From: Flavobacteriales bacterium
GTDB lineage: Bacteria; Bacteroidota; Bacteroidia; Flavobacteriales_D; Sanyastnellaceae
Direction: 5' to 3'
Assembly (NCBI GenBank): GCA_029238785.1
Contig: JAQWFN010000132.1
Coordinates: 1-43,506 of the forward strand
Length of the DNA: 43,506 bases
Under the pieces are notes generated by a model. That model was not told the DNA's origin, searched no databases, and saw only the letters and a program-made list of their open reading frames with translations. Each line of letters starts with the position of its first letter. Position 1 is the stretch's first letter. This document shows positions 33,201 to 40,065 of this stretch, piece by piece. The translations under genes were made by a program, and so were the position numbers.

Positions 33201-33399
33201 TAGTGAGTATTCAATTCAAATTTTCAACCGTTGGGGTGAAATTGTTTTTGAATCAAAGAACATGGATGAAATTTGGAATGGATCTGTTTCAAACGGCGAG
33301 TATTTTGCCGAAGACGAGATTTACAACTATGTTATCAAGGTAAAAGGTATGGATACCAGAGCCTTTGAACGGGTTGGAACCATTACCGTTATTCGTTAA
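30241..33399 (+). CDS. Large T9SS-secreted surface protein: choice-of-anchor L, Ig-like repeats, gliding-motility C-terminal domain
   Basis: ATG 30241 opens a signal peptide (MKRILALAVVLLAFGIQAKA) and gives 1052 residues; the open frame begins 13 codons earlier. Residues about 25-280 match the choice-of-anchor L domain (EEYVNDILLGSGVTAFNIQY, FNYSFASDEW, NDIFAFFLSG). A Calx-beta-like segment follows (EYTGTATNGVDYTLLPDTIV). Six or so repeats of about 85 residues then have the pattern GG-x-G/P-x-(F/Y)-x-Y-x-W and end VTDxCG, like SprB-type Ig/PKD repeats. A PKD domain (FFWDFGDGNESTEENP) precedes the CHU_C type B sorting domain (YVPNAFTPNGDGLNDFF). It is probably an adhesin of the cell surface. 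Confidence 0.92.
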   Translation: MKRILALAVVLLAFGIQAKAQQVTSGLTPEEYVNDILLGSGVTAFNIQYTGAVEQIGHYTEGQGDWFPLTEGLVLSTQFATDFAQEDCMETFDMLTNPVSGDPDLLDIANSVGGLIGQPINVTSINDVCALEFDFIATGDTVKFNYSFASDEWLTWINSQYNDIFAFFLSGPGITGPYNAPAGFPGGAVNIAEVPGITPQLPITISSVNPDLNSEFYNDNPQNDDVCVNGFTVRLEAIYPVTCGETYHIKLAIADGSDTALESVVVLEAGSFTSNSVVDVDLSIDVGGGDSDTMYEDCGIATLTFTRPIETVLEIEEMIIIEYTGTATNGVDYTLLPDTIVFPPGVQSVQFVVDAFEDGIPEGAENVQMEILNLAACNGGGLVSYFEFQILDIPEPLVVEGYEFNMCLGDEAVLTPIITGGYGNFTYEWDTGETTPEILVAPAITSPYNVIVSDTCGMPSDDGIIEVTILEFPEIGVTIDNGDLLLNCNDFVEVTGSASGGDGNFTYEWQDQNGNNLFGFQGSLFYGTWQGASEIHLVVTDGCGFEESTFINVELNVPPIVIDMPEEVITGCEQPISVTPTISGGEPPYFGLNWFNEAGNFIGFGETLNYVPLMSETVEIQVQDACGQVESAYVDIVILEPIVEIALPQGLNGTCIDVFDIEVEVIQGVPGFQYQWTNLTSGEGLGGNQAISESFFETSLIEVQVTDACDGIDVATTEVVINNPPATLDLGEDIFALCTDQVDIAPVSATGVGNLNYQWSSNGAILGNDDNITFQSYNTVPIVLMLTDQCGSVAEDVLQFNLIEIPIELTVSNDTVICAGSSVNLFANATGGEGLLTIEWTNIGAFGDEQYLSPLNSINYEIEVNDACGNVATDAIFVEVQYVGATFTYDYLNETDVQFYAAEDPDCDDCNFFWDFGDGNESTEENPFHEFDGLEAYITMFTVVNPLGCRDSSFTVIDAPIILYVPNAFTPNGDGLNDFFQVKGGQISEYSIQIFNRWGEIVFESKNMDEIWNGSVSNGEYFAEDEIYNYVIKVKGMDTRAFERVGTITVIR

Positions 33400-33430
33400 T
33401 TGTGATGATGATTTTTTGATTTAGGTTTTA

Positions 33431-33456
33431 GCAGCAAGATGTTCTTATCTTGCTGC
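33431..33456 (+). terminator. Perfect hairpin between the T9SS gene and the sugar transporter
   Basis: GCAGCAAGAT (33431-33440) and ATCTTGCTGC (33447-33456) are exact inverse copies with a 6-base loop. The flank is not a clean U-tract, so it may act as a Rho-assisted terminator, mRNA end stabiliser, or leader structure of the transporter. It argues against translation from the TTG at 33450, inside the stem. Confidence 0.6.
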
Positions 33457-33473
33457 ACCTTAAATCAACTACC

Positions 33474-34802
33474 GTGAGTAAACGTTCTTATCTACTGCCC
33501 TTTGTTGCAGTCACCACTTTGTTTTTCCTATGGGGCTTTGTTACTGTTCTTGTAGACGCCCTAGTACCTCGATTAAAAGAAGTATTTGATTTGAGTTTTG
33601 CCAAGGCTGGAGTTATTCAGTTTGCTTGGTTTATCGCTTATTTCCTCTTCTCTATTCCAGGAGGGTGGATCATTTCAAAACTGGGGTATAAAAAAGGAAT
33701 CATTATGGGGCTCTCGCTTATTGGTAGTGGGGCCTTGTTGTTTTATCCAGCCGCTGATTACCGGGTTTATGGCTTGTTTCTCTTGGCCCTTTTCGTTGTG
33801 GCTTCAGGAATCACCATGTTGCAAGTGGCCGCTAATCCTTACATCGCAGTTCTAGGCCCGAAAGAAGGAGCTTCTAGCCGACTCAACCTTGCGCAAGCCT
33901 TCAATAGCTTAGGAACAACGATTGCGCCTATTTTGGCCGTTGTTTTCTTGTTGAGTGATGATATCCTTACTGCTGCCGAAATACAAAAATTAAGCGAAGC
34001 AGATAAAGCGGCTTATTTTCTGGCTGAAGCAGGAACTGTGCAACAATTGTTTCTTCTTATTGCCGTTTTTGTGGCTTTCCTGGCCATTGTATTTGCTCTA
34101 GTGAAGTTGCCTAAAATCATGGAAGATAGACCAAGTACTGGGGTTTTTGCAGGTTATTCAGCTGCTTTGAAGTTCCCTATTTTACGCTGGGGAATAGCAG
34201 CCATTTTTGTTTATGTAGGTGCTGAAGTAGCCATTGGAAGTTTTCTCACGAGCTACTTCATCGATCTAGGTTTGGTAGAAACCATTACGAATGTTGGTCC
34301 GCTCAGGGAAGTGGTTACCTTCATCTCAGAAACCTTCACCGGAAAACAATTTGAAGAATTAGACCAAAAGGGAATTGTAGGAAGTTTTGTCTTCTTTTAT
34401 TGGTTTTCAGCCATGGTAGGAAGGTTTATTGGGGCCTACCTGACAAAGGTGTTTAAACCATCGAAAGTGTTGAGTATTTTTGGTTTTGGAGCAATCGCCT
34501 TGATTCTGATCTCTATCAGCAGTTCAGGACTTACAGCGATGTTTAGCATTTTGGCAGTAGGCTTGTTTAATTCAATCATGTTTCCAACAATCTTCAGTCT
34601 TTCGATTGATCAATTGGGCGACTATAAAGCAGAAGGTTCTGGTTTGTTGTGCACCGCCATTGTGGGAGGAGCTGTAATACCAGCTTTAACCGGATTCTTG
34701 ATTGATTTCAAAGGTTTTTCTTTGGCTTTTGGTATACTAACTGTTTTCTATTTTGTTATTGTGCTCTTTGGTAGAAAGGCTATGAAAACCTTAAGCAATT
34801 AA
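33474..34802 (+). CDS. FucP-family MFS sugar transporter
   Basis: GTG 33474 gives 442 residues; a TTG at 33450 would start inside a hairpin stem. About twelve membrane helices are visible. The start FFLWGFVTVLVDALVPRLKE and the helix-4 signature TMLQVAANPYIAVLG are characteristic of the FHS (fucose/galactose/glucose : H+ symporter) family. It imports a hexose-type sugar by proton symport; which one cannot be read. A long loop between helices 7 and 8 (ITNVGPLREVVTFISETFTG) is longer than in FucP. No sugar-catabolic gene is adjacent. Confidence 0.9.
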   Translation: MSKRSYLLPFVAVTTLFFLWGFVTVLVDALVPRLKEVFDLSFAKAGVIQFAWFIAYFLFSIPGGWIISKLGYKKGIIMGLSLIGSGALLFYPAADYRVYGLFLLALFVVASGITMLQVAANPYIAVLGPKEGASSRLNLAQAFNSLGTTIAPILAVVFLLSDDILTAAEIQKLSEADKAAYFLAEAGTVQQLFLLIAVFVAFLAIVFALVKLPKIMEDRPSTGVFAGYSAALKFPILRWGIAAIFVYVGAEVAIGSFLTSYFIDLGLVETITNVGPLREVVTFISETFTGKQFEELDQKGIVGSFVFFYWFSAMVGRFIGAYLTKVFKPSKVLSIFGFGAIALILISISSSGLTAMFSILAVGLFNSIMFPTIFSLSIDQLGDYKAEGSGLLCTAIVGGAVIPALTGFLIDFKGFSLAFGILTVFYFVIVLFGRKAMKTLSN

Positions 34803-34840
34803 ATGAGCATCAAGATTGGAGAATCACGTAATTGTGCAAT

Positions 34841-34873
34841 AAAAAAAGGACCGCATTAGCGTGTCCTTTTTTT
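34841..34873. terminator. Bidirectional intrinsic terminator between convergent genes
   Basis: Seven A, stem GGACCGC (34848-34854), loop ATTA, GCG, a bulged T and GTCC (34863-34866), then seven T. The hairpin serves the FucP-like gene on the plus strand and the redoxin-like gene on the minus strand. Confidence 0.88.
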
Positions 34874-34910
34874 GTGTGAAGTATTTACGTTTTCAGGAAT
34901 TCGATGGGAG

Positions 34911-35447
34911 TTAGAGTCGAGCGTCTAGAACGGCTTCAATTTCTTCCATTTTCTTTTCGTTGAAGAGGCCTTTTGTGCTGTAGAGGATGCTTCCATTTTC
35001 ATCCAAAATAAACAAATAAGGGAACTCTTTATTGTCCATTTCTAGCTCTGAAACGTAGGGTTCGAGATCGCCTTTGTAGAAGAGGAGGTAAGGGTAGAGG
35101 TCTTCTCTGTTCGATTCCTTCATTTGTTTCATGCTCACGTTGTAGGCCGCTTTTTTGCCACCGGTGAACATTGGGACAAAGAGCAGGTTTACATCATACT
35201 GCGCATCAAAAATACCGCGTTTAAGCACGAATTTATCGAACATGGGCTGGTACCAGGTTTTCAGTGTAGCTTCTGATTTTTTACTGTAGGCCATGCCCAC
35301 AATCGACACCTTATCTCCAATGTCTTTAGGAATGCTCACTTGCTCACCCGTTAGTTTTTCTCCTTGAAGTTCCGGAAAGGTTTTTCCTTTTGGTGAAGCG
35401 ATGAAAAGCAAGCAAAGCAAGCTAGAAATTGAAAGTAATTTTATCAT
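34911..35447 (-). CDS. Exported redoxin-fold-like protein without cysteine pair
   Basis: The 178-residue protein starts with a signal peptide (MIKLLSISSLLCLLFIASPK). The mature part (FPELQGEKLTGEQVSIPKDI, then KVSIVGMAYS and FPYLFILDENGSILYS) follows the layout of thioredoxin/redoxin-like or ATP10-like domains, but the CxxC active site is missing, with Ser-Lys-Lys-Ser in the corresponding loop. Its ATG overlaps the stop of the M49-like lipoprotein gene by 4 bases, so the two are co-translated and probably act together in the periplasm. No catalytic function is evident. Confidence 0.7.
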   Translation of the reverse strand: MIKLLSISSLLCLLFIASPKGKTFPELQGEKLTGEQVSIPKDIGDKVSIVGMAYSKKSEATLKTWYQPMFDKFVLKRGIFDAQYDVNLLFVPMFTGGKKAAYNVSMKQMKESNREDLYPYLLFYKGDLEPYVSELEMDNKEFPYLFILDENGSILYSTKGLFNEKKMEEIEAVLDARL

Positions 35448-37117
35448 AGTCCGAGTGTTTCAACCCCTTGTTCAAAAACAATATCAACAGGAATACCAGC
35501 AGCAGAAAGCTTGTCTAAATCGGCTTGAAGTCGGCTGTCGATTTGACCTTTCTCATTCATCAAATTAACAACTGCTTCATAGTCTCCTTCTCCTTGAAGT
35601 TGAAGGATGAGCGCAGAAAGGCTGTTCACCGCTTCTTGCATTTTATCGAAGTTCACGCTGTACTGTTCTGTTGTTGTATTGTATTCGAAGGCGCCTTGTT
35701 CTTTAAAGTAGTTAAAACGCAACATGTTGGCTTTTCCGTGTGCAGAAGAAGCACCAAATCGCACAGATCTAAAAATGCCTGCAAGGAAAGTAACGTAGTT
35801 GTCCATGACTTCACCGTCTTGAATTTCTCCTTTTTCGAAGAGCTGTGTGACCATCCAAAGACCGAGGATATCTGCTTTCCCTTCTTCCAAGGCGCTGGCT
35901 TGTTCTTGCAATGCTTCGCGAACGGTTCCTTGTCCGTTTACCGTGTTTTTTACCCCCAATCCGTGAGCAACTTCGTGGAACATTGTATTGGCGAAGAAGG
36001 CGTCAAAAGTGATGTGCTTTTGTTGCTCTTCAGCAATTAGAACACCAGCAATCGGCATCAAAATCTTATCAAACTTAGCGCGCATGGCATTTTTGAGTTG
36101 AGATCTTCTTGTACCATATTGTTGCTGGATTTGCTCGTCGTTGGGCAAGTTTACCGCAATGGTTTTACTTCCCGCATTGCAATCTCCTGCATAATAAACT
36201 ACATCGTAAGCATTCAGTTGCGCGTTAGAGCCAATAGGGTCTTGCTTGTATTTTTCGTCGCAAGGCAATTCTTTTTGAAGCTCTGGAAGGAGGTCTTTAT
36301 AGCGCTTCAAGCGTTCGCTCCATTCGAGGTCTTTTACCAATACGTAGCATTCGTGAGCTGCTTTGTAGCCAAAGAGTTGGTCTTCGTAGTTTTCGATCGG
36401 ACCAATGATGATGTCGAGGGTGTTGTCTTCAAGTGCCAACCAAGCGATATCACTCGCATTGTAGGCATCTTTCAATAGCGCTTTTGCTCTAAGTTCAAGG
36501 TAGTATTTGAAGTTTTTGTCTGAAGTGATCTTCGCTGCTTCATACAGGAGCTCCGTAACTTTAAGCAGTTGAGGTCGGAAAGCTTTGTGGTAATACTCGT
36601 GTTTTAACCTTCCCAAAGAGTCTCTTTTCACTAAAGTGTACAGGCTTTTTTTGTGGGCGTTGTTCCAGTTTTCGAATTCTTCCTTCGTCATATCTGCAGG
36701 ATAGAATTGCGCGCCAGCTGGTTTTTCACCAAGCTGATCGATAAAAGAAGCATTGTTGTTCAATCGGTCCCATGGTCCGTAATTTACTTCAGCAAAAGCC
36801 TTGATTTTTGGATCTTTAATGCTGTCCATCAGGGCTTGTTTGTTTCCCCAAGATTCCATCCAGAAGAGTTCATTCATGATTTTACCTGCTTCAATCAGGA
36901 GAGGAAGTATTTGTTTGTCTTCTTCTGAAAGTTTGGATAAATCTGTGGTGAGCTTTACCGGAGTATAGATCTCTAAACGAGCCGGATCGATGGATGATGT
37001 CCAGGTAGCTTGGCTTTTCTTTTCAGGGTTTTCAGTTTGTTCATTATTTGAACAGGCGCTCAAAGCGAAAATCGCTAGAACGAGGAGCGCGGGCAGGAGG
37101 TGTTTTATAGTTTTCAT
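35444..37117 (-). CDS. Lipoprotein zinc peptidase, dipeptidyl-peptidase III (M49) family-like
   Basis: ATG 37117 opens a lipoprotein signal with lipobox LSAC (LLVLAIFALSACSNN), giving 557 residues; the longer frame to 37168 runs through a terminator and is rejected. The zinc site is HEVAH (381-385) with the EEGKAD motif (411-416) supplying the third ligand, close to the EExKAD form of M49. Classic DPP III has a six-residue HExxGH; this one has the shorter HExxH, as described for a few bacterial members. It is likely anchored in a periplasmic or surface membrane and cleaves short peptides. The next gene, a redoxin-like protein, overlaps it by 4 bases. Confidence 0.88.
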   Translation of the reverse strand: MKTIKHLLPALLVLAIFALSACSNNEQTENPEKKSQATWTSSIDPARLEIYTPVKLTTDLSKLSEEDKQILPLLIEAGKIMNELFWMESWGNKQALMDSIKDPKIKAFAEVNYGPWDRLNNNASFIDQLGEKPAGAQFYPADMTKEEFENWNNAHKKSLYTLVKRDSLGRLKHEYYHKAFRPQLLKVTELLYEAAKITSDKNFKYYLELRAKALLKDAYNASDIAWLALEDNTLDIIIGPIENYEDQLFGYKAAHECYVLVKDLEWSERLKRYKDLLPELQKELPCDEKYKQDPIGSNAQLNAYDVVYYAGDCNAGSKTIAVNLPNDEQIQQQYGTRRSQLKNAMRAKFDKILMPIAGVLIAEEQQKHITFDAFFANTMFHEVAHGLGVKNTVNGQGTVREALQEQASALEEGKADILGLWMVTQLFEKGEIQDGEVMDNYVTFLAGIFRSVRFGASSAHGKANMLRFNYFKEQGAFEYNTTTEQYSVNFDKMQEAVNSLSALILQLQGEGDYEAVVNLMNEKGQIDSRLQADLDKLSAAGIPVDIVFEQGVETLGL

Positions 37118-37146
37118 TTGAAGTGAAGATATGCTGTGTTTGGAAC

Positions 37147-37173
37147 AAAAAAAAGCATGCCGAAACATGCTTT
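37147..37173 (-). terminator. Intrinsic terminator of the small winged-helix gene
   Basis: Read on the minus strand: AAAGCATG, loop TTTCGG, CATGCTTT, then a run of T (eight A at 37147-37154 on the plus strand). It ends the gene at 37195-37464 and separates it from the M49-like lipoprotein gene. Confidence 0.85.
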
Positions 37174-37194
37174 CACTATTATTTAACTCAAGGT

Positions 37195-37464
37195 TTATGC
37201 AAGGTGCGTAGCGGGTTGTGCTGCAAATCGCAGTTGCTCGCGTCCTTTTTTAGTAAGCATGTAGCCTTGTTTGTTTTGAATTAAACCGGTGAGGTATAAC
37301 TTGGTAATGCGCTCTCCAATGCGGGCTTTACCAATGCTCAATGTTTCTTCTTGTTCGATGCGTTTCCAAAATTGTTCTTCCAGTGCACTGAGTTTAATGT
37401 GGTTTTGGTACTTCTTTTTGTGCGACTGAATTATGTCAAGGATCATATTATCGAACTTATCCAT
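37195..37464 (-). CDS. Small winged-helix-like protein, possible transcriptional regulator
   Basis: The 89-residue basic protein has helices with a short hairpin at the end: KARIGERITKLYLTGLIQNK then GYMLTKKGREQL. This is the recognition-helix and wing pattern of small winged-helix DNA-binding proteins (for example PadR or MarR-like tails), and the C-terminus is a plain tail. ATG 37464 is clear, there is a terminator directly after the stop, and a 20-bp near-perfect palindrome lies 43 bases upstream, so it may control its own gene. Family assignment is uncertain. Confidence 0.7.
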   Translation of the reverse strand: MDKFDNMILDIIQSHKKKYQNHIKLSALEEQFWKRIEQEETLSIGKARIGERITKLYLTGLIQNKQGYMLTKKGREQLRFAAQPATHLA

Positions 37465-37506
37465 GAAACGGGCTTTTGGGTGTATAGTATAATTCGTAAG
37501 GTCAAC

Positions 37507-37526
37507 CTTTCGGTTTAAATCGAAAG
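37507..37526. promoter_or_regulatory. Near-perfect 20-bp palindrome upstream of the winged-helix gene
   Basis: CTTTCG GTTTAAAT CGAAAG: outer 6-bp arms (37507-37512 and 37521-37526) are exact inverses, the central TTTAAA is self-complementary, and only the pair at 37513/37520 (G/T) is mismatched. Position and symmetry suit an operator for the downstream winged-helix protein. Confidence 0.5.
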
Positions 37527-37572
37527 TACAATAAACACATGGCTTTAGACCATTGAATTGCTGCTTATTAAT

Positions 37573-38121
37573 TCACAATTTATTAACGAAATCAGTAGCT
37601 GTTCGGAAGAAGGGTTTATAGTAGCCTTTCACGAATTTAAGATCTCGTTCATCGTTTTTTCCTGGGAGAAAGTGTCTGTGAAAACGCAGCACCGTTTTAC
37701 TTTCATCTTTTGCAATCATCGCCACGGGAATATGGGCTTCTTGGCAGCATTTATACCAAGCTAAAGTGGAGAATACAGGGAGTTTTTCTTGAGCTTTGAA
37801 AGGACAAATGAGTAAAACGAGTTTCGGTTTCTCTTTAAAATCTAGGGTGATTTGTTTCCAAGCTTTTGGGTCTTGATAATTGATAAAGCGAAAATTCATC
37901 AACTTGAGCAAAAATCGAGCGCTCGGGGAAACGGCATTTTCGTCGAGCACTGCTTTTGCCGGTACCTTCGTGATTTTTTGAACGGCTAAGAAGAGAAAGG
38001 CATCTATGAGTTTGAAGTTACACGGACCAGCGACGAACATCACTTTCGCTAATTTTTTGGGAAGCATGCCTGTAAAATGCCATGAACTCCTCTTGAACCA
38101 CAGCACGATCAGTGTTTTCAT
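37573..38121 (-). CDS. PlsC-like glycerolipid acyltransferase fold, catalytic motif altered
   Basis: ATG 38121 gives 182 residues and sits 11 bases after the aat stop. The protein follows the order of short lysophospholipid acyltransferases: a buried beta-strand then an HX4D-like motif, here AGPCNFKLIDAF with the His replaced by Asn35 (N35-x4-D40); the segment FLLKLMNFRFINYQD at the place of the helix after it; LVLLICPFKAQEKL at the EGTR position without E or G; and IPVAMIAKD like the 'vPIvPv' strand, ending LKFVKGYYKPF. Both catalytic motifs are degenerate, so activity is doubtful. It may be a pseudo-enzyme or use a different reaction. Pattern-based. Confidence 0.5.
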   Translation of the reverse strand: MKTLIVLWFKRSSWHFTGMLPKKLAKVMFVAGPCNFKLIDAFLFLAVQKITKVPAKAVLDENAVSPSARFLLKLMNFRFINYQDPKAWKQITLDFKEKPKLVLLICPFKAQEKLPVFSTLAWYKCCQEAHIPVAMIAKDESKTVLRFHRHFLPGKNDERDLKFVKGYYKPFFRTATDFVNKL

Positions 38122-38132
38122 CTTTTTCAGTT

Positions 38133-38816
38133 CTAAAACGCTTCCCAAGTGCCTTTTATAGTAGGCATTTTGAGCGCTTCATTCAGCAAAGATATAAAGT
38201 CTTCTCTAGGAACGTTGATTGCTCCTAAACTTGCTAGATGACTGTTCATGACTTGACAATCTACGGCTAGGAAGCCTTTCTCTGCCAGTACATTACTCAA
38301 ATGAATGAAGGCTATTTTACTGGCATTACTTCGCTTGGAAAACATGCTTTCACCAAAGAACATCCCCCCTAAAGACAAGCCATAGAGTCCGCCAACAAGT
38401 TCATCATCCATCCAAACTTCAACAGAATGGGCCAAACCCAGTTCATGCAAAGCAACATAAGAAGATTTGATGTCGTTTGTAATCCATGTGCCGTCTTCAC
38501 CTTTGCGCTCAATGCTGGCGCAAGCCTCGATAACCGCATCAAATTCTTGGTCGAAGGTGATGTTGTAGTTTTTACGGTTCAGCACATTTCTCATGCTTTT
38601 GCTCACCTTGAGTTTTCTGTGGTAGAGCACGCAACGGGGATCTGGACTCCACCACATGATCGGATCATCGTGGGAATACCAAGGGAAGATGCCTTTTTCG
38701 TAGGCCAATAAAAGTCGAGGAACACTTAAATCGCCGCCAATGGCCAGCAAGCCTTCGGGCAAAGCGTCTGTAACCGGTGGAAAAAAAAGTTCATCACTTA
38801 AGAGATACAAAGGCAT
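38133..38816 (-). CDS. aat: Leucyl/phenylalanyl-tRNA--protein transferase
   Basis: Aat transfers Leu or Phe from aminoacyl-tRNA to proteins with N-terminal Lys or Arg, marking them for ClpAP/ClpS (N-degron pathway). The 227-residue length is normal. Family motifs are GLLAIGGDLS, LLLAYEKGIFPWYSHDDPI, MWWSPDPRCVL, the acceptor-site segment HSVEVWMDDELVGGLYG, GGMFFGESMFS and VDCQVMNSHLASLGA. ATG 38816 is 39 bases from the divergent Nudix gene. The gene runs into the acyltransferase-like gene 11 bases later. Confidence 0.97.
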   Translation of the reverse strand: MPLYLLSDELFFPPVTDALPEGLLAIGGDLSVPRLLLAYEKGIFPWYSHDDPIMWWSPDPRCVLYHRKLKVSKSMRNVLNRKNYNITFDQEFDAVIEACASIERKGEDGTWITNDIKSSYVALHELGLAHSVEVWMDDELVGGLYGLSLGGMFFGESMFSKRSNASKIAFIHLSNVLAEKGFLAVDCQVMNSHLASLGAINVPREDFISLLNEALKMPTIKGTWEAF

Positions 38817-38855
38817 ATTGAGCTTGAAATTAAACTTAACTTTCGCTAATCGAAC

Positions 38856-39479
38856 ATGACAAGGGAAAAATTACAGCAGATCTGGCAAAATTATCAATCT
38901 TCTGCAGATGCGCATCAAGAAGTGATGTCTTATGAGCGTGCGAAGGTGGAAGAAATTCACGCAAATCCTCCCAAAGCACTGAGGCAAGGTGCGGTACTCA
39001 TTTTACTTTACCCCAAGGAAGAAAGTTGGTACTTTACTTTAATTGAGCGACCAGAATACGACGGTGTTCATAGCAAGCAGATTGCTTTACCCGGTGGAAA
39101 AATGGATCTCGAAGATCGCGATTTGGTGTTCACCGCATTTCGCGAAGCTGAAGAGGAAATAGGGGTAAGGCGAGAAGATATTTACTTGCTCAGTGCATTG
39201 AGTGAAGTGTACATTCCACCCAGTAATTTTTTAGTTAGTCCGTATGTTGGCCTCTTGGATTACACCCCGAAACTTGTACCTGAAGTGCGTGAGGTAGCCA
39301 GTATTATTGAAGTTCCTTTGTTGCCTTTCGTTCAAGAGCAAGAAATCTCAAAGTCCATTGTAGATATTGGTGTTCATCCTTATAAAATAGACGTTCATGG
39401 ATTCCATATTTCCACCCATTTTGTGTGGGGCGCAACCGCGATGATTTTGAATGAATTTCGAAAAGCGATGAGAGAGTGA
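38856..39479 (+). CDS. CoA-type Nudix hydrolase
   Basis: The 207-residue protein is a Nudix pyrophosphohydrolase of the coenzyme A (UPF0035) type: GVHSKQIALPGGKMDLEDRD is followed by the Nudix core TAFREAEEEIGV, whose Glu residues bind Mg2+. Known relatives split CoA or its derivatives into 3',5'-ADP and phosphopantetheine. N-terminal residues before 40 are helical. It is divergent from aat and is followed after 27 bases by the HEAT-like gene. Confidence 0.88.
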   Translation: MTREKLQQIWQNYQSSADAHQEVMSYERAKVEEIHANPPKALRQGAVLILLYPKEESWYFTLIERPEYDGVHSKQIALPGGKMDLEDRDLVFTAFREAEEEIGVRREDIYLLSALSEVYIPPSNFLVSPYVGLLDYTPKLVPEVREVASIIEVPLLPFVQEQEISKSIVDIGVHPYKIDVHGFHISTHFVWGATAMILNEFRKAMRE

Positions 39480-39490
39480 AAGCGGTGTTG

Positions 39491-39498
39491 TAAATTTG
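39491..39498 (+). promoter_or_regulatory. -7 promoter element for the HEAT-like gene
   Basis: TAAATTTG is a full match to TAnnTTTG, ending 8 bases before ATG 39507, so the transcript would be nearly leaderless. No -33 TTTG is evident. Confidence 0.45.
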
Positions 39499-39506
39499 CC
39501 GCCAAT

Positions 39507-40043
39507 ATGAGCAAAGAGAACGAGAAAAAAATCAAAGAAGAGATCAGAAAGCAACTGTTTTCTGCAAAAGAAGAGTTGGTTCTAGAGGCGGTTGAGAAAA
39601 CGAGAAAGCACGCAGATGCCAGCTTTATTGAACCCCTGCTCTTGGCGCGTTTAGCCGGGTCTGCAGATGTTCACCAAAGTGTGGATGGTGTTTTGAACGA
39701 ATTGAAAATTTCTGATGCCGAAGCCGCTTTGATCGAAGCTCTTGAAGATGAACGCTTTGTTACGCTTCGAGAGCAAATCCTCAGTTATATCTGGCATTCT
39801 GGTTTTCAAGCTGTTGATGCCGTGGCTATTATGGCCAAAATTGCGGTCAACGGAAGCTACATGGAAGCCTTTGAAGCGCTAACTGTTGTAGAGCAAATGA
39901 CCGACGAAATTCAAGAAGCATTTCTTTTGGAAGCGCTCATTGAACTTCGTGCTGGAATTTCAGAAATGGACGACTCAGACGCACGTTACCCCATCCTTGT
40001 TGGGATGTTGCAATACCTTACCGATACTGAAGACCAGCAGTAA
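39507..40043 (+). CDS. HEAT-repeat-like cytoplasmic protein of unknown function
   Basis: The 178-residue acidic protein is all helix by pattern: pairs of amphipathic helices of 30-35 residues (for example FIEPLLLARLAGSADVHQSV and AEAALIEALEDERFVTLREQ), the HEAT/Armadillo pattern. No catalytic motif or signal peptide is present. The ATG at 39507 follows a promoter box by 8 bases. It converges on the carboxyltransferase gene with 22 bases between stops. It may be a protein-interaction adaptor. Confidence 0.75.
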   Translation: MSKENEKKIKEEIRKQLFSAKEELVLEAVEKTRKHADASFIEPLLLARLAGSADVHQSVDGVLNELKISDAEAALIEALEDERFVTLREQILSYIWHSGFQAVDAVAIMAKIAVNGSYMEAFEALTVVEQMTDEIQEAFLLEALIELRAGISEMDDSDARYPILVGMLQYLTDTEDQQ

Positions 40044-40065
40044 ACCCTGAGTTGGATTCACCTGT

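Noticed and set aside
37118-37168. M49-like lipoprotein start at 37168
   Set aside because: That segment coincides with the terminator of the upstream gene, and the signal peptide with lipobox begins at 37117.
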